Of a stretch of 34,305 nt of DNA, positions 33,670 through 34,305 are shown piece by piece. The notes under the pieces were generated by a model that was not told the DNA's origin, did no database searches, and saw only the letters and a program-made list of their open reading frames with translations. The stretch comes from Spirochaetia bacterium. GTDB taxonomy: Bacteria; Spirochaetota; Spirochaetia; Sphaerochaetales; Sphaerochaetaceae. Position 1 is the stretch's first letter. Each line of letters starts with the position of its first letter. The stretch is taken from positions 1-34,305 of the forward strand of contig SABI01000003.1 of the NCBI GenBank assembly GCA_009929055.1, given 5' to 3'. The position numbers and the translations under genes are program-made.

Positions 33670-34305
33670 CTATTGTTTGTCCCGTTTATTTGGATCAAAT
33701 AAACTCCACCAGCTGCTAAAATCAGCATCATCGTCTTCATTTCCAAATTCCTCTGCATCATCCATTGTTCGGAGTAAGGATCCTCCTGAAAATTGATGAA
33801 CAGATCCATACCAGGCTTCTTTAATTACTCTATAAAGATCCTTCTGGTACCGCTCTTCTACAACCATATCCCACCAAGTGAGAAAGTTTGGGTTCTTCGA
33901 CGAAGAGATGGGGGGAACAACATTAACAATTTCCGGAAATTCAATTGGTAACTCCTCATATCCATCTTGAATGCGTTTAAGCATCTCACTTAATTGCGGT
34001 GTCGCCTTCCAGAAGTCAGATCCATACTTTCTAATCTTGTCTACCTCACCTTCTAACAAAGTCTCTGCATGTTGAAGAAGATAGGCAAATCCTTCTTTTG
34101 TACCGATTGAAAATATACTGGACTTATCAACAAGAACCCCCGTAGGAATAGAGCCAATCAGTTCATGAGCCCACAGATCTTTACTCGCTCTAGTGGTAGC
34201 ATTATTTCCAATGAATATTTTAGTAATCCTCATAAGGTATTTACAAAATTTTTTAATATCACCACCATAATCAGGAACCATCGAAAGCACTTGGTTCTTC
34301 TCCTG
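33670..34305 (-). CDS. Unknown protein, open at the right edge
   Basis: At least 206 residues from GTG 34288-34290 (AGGAG 9 bases upstream) or ATG 34279-34281, but the frame stays open to the window edge, so the N-terminus may be missing. The sequence has no membrane segment or signal peptide. Visible features are many Trp and Tyr residues in the middle (NPNFLTWWDMVVEERYQKDL) and a very acidic tail (EEFGNEDDDADFSSWWSLFD). I do not recognise the family. Lying beyond a tRNA with fragments in between, it may belong to an accessory or integrated segment. Confidence 0.55.
   Translation of the reverse strand, partial: QEKNQVLSMVPDYGGDIKKFCKYLMRITKIFIGNNATTRASKDLWAHELIGSIPTGVLVDKSSIFSIGTKEGFAYLLQHAETLLEGEVDKIRKYGSDFWKATPQLSEMLKRIQDGYEELPIEFPEIVNVVPPISSSKNPNFLTWWDMVVEERYQKDLYRVIKEAWYGSVHQFSGGSLLRTMDDAEEFGNEDDDADFSSWWSLFDPNKRDKQ

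Overview
This window looks like a piece of chromosome from an anaerobic, fermentative, low-GC spirochaete. The strongest pointers are a class I lysyl-tRNA synthetase (typical of spirochaetes and archaea, rare in other bacteria), a trimeric-type NADH-linked [FeFe] hydrogenase operon controlled by Rex, and tagaturonate epimerase of the hexuronate pathway. I cannot name a genus; a gut or sediment relative of Treponema or Sphaerochaeta is an inference.

Layout, left to right. 1-994 is the N-terminal part of an EF-hand lipoprotein. 1233-2019 is a DUF454 membrane protein overlapping a PerR/Fur-type regulator, with a Fur-box-like site at the promoter. Then come an acyl-CoA ligase, a GntR/UTRA regulator and tagaturonate epimerase (all minus strand). 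6648-10677 holds a UbiA-family prenyltransferase, a methyltransferase, a cation/proton antiporter and an unknown secreted protein. 10688-11763 is a phage-repressor-like protein that has lost its S24 catalytic residues, divergent from a small ribbon-helix-helix protein, with repeated operators between them. An ArsR regulator and tRNA-Gly(CCC) follow. 12849-17254 is a complete binding-protein ABC importer whose family is usually labelled 'iron' but whose predicted ligand residues match sugar-phosphate transporter AfuA. Next is a stand-alone sugar ABC ATPase (MsmK/UgpC type), then aspartokinase. 20088-25148 is the hydrogenase operon hydC-ATPase-hydD-hydB-hydA, divergent from rex. 25958-29861 is a minus-strand run clpP - MFS/HEAT fusion - nuclease-like lipoprotein. 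era, class I lysyl-tRNA synthetase, an RlpA/SPOR cell-wall protein and a CAU-anticodon tRNA follow. After that tRNA the sequence turns into small fragments and one unknown gene that runs off the right edge.

How the genes fit together: fermentation of sugars and hexuronates would yield NADH and reduced ferredoxin, which HydABC disposes of as H2. Rex senses NADH/NAD+ and its operator is visible over its own promoter. The Afu-type importer and the shared sugar ATPase are uptake functions for carbohydrate. Promoters are easy to read (several TTGACA/TTGAAA-N16/17-TATAAT-like pairs) and most genes have Shine-Dalgarno sites, but lysS and era appear to start at or next to their transcription start. 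Genes are packed tightly and convergent pairs often touch or overlap at their stops.

All functional calls are from motif recognition by eye; no database search was run.
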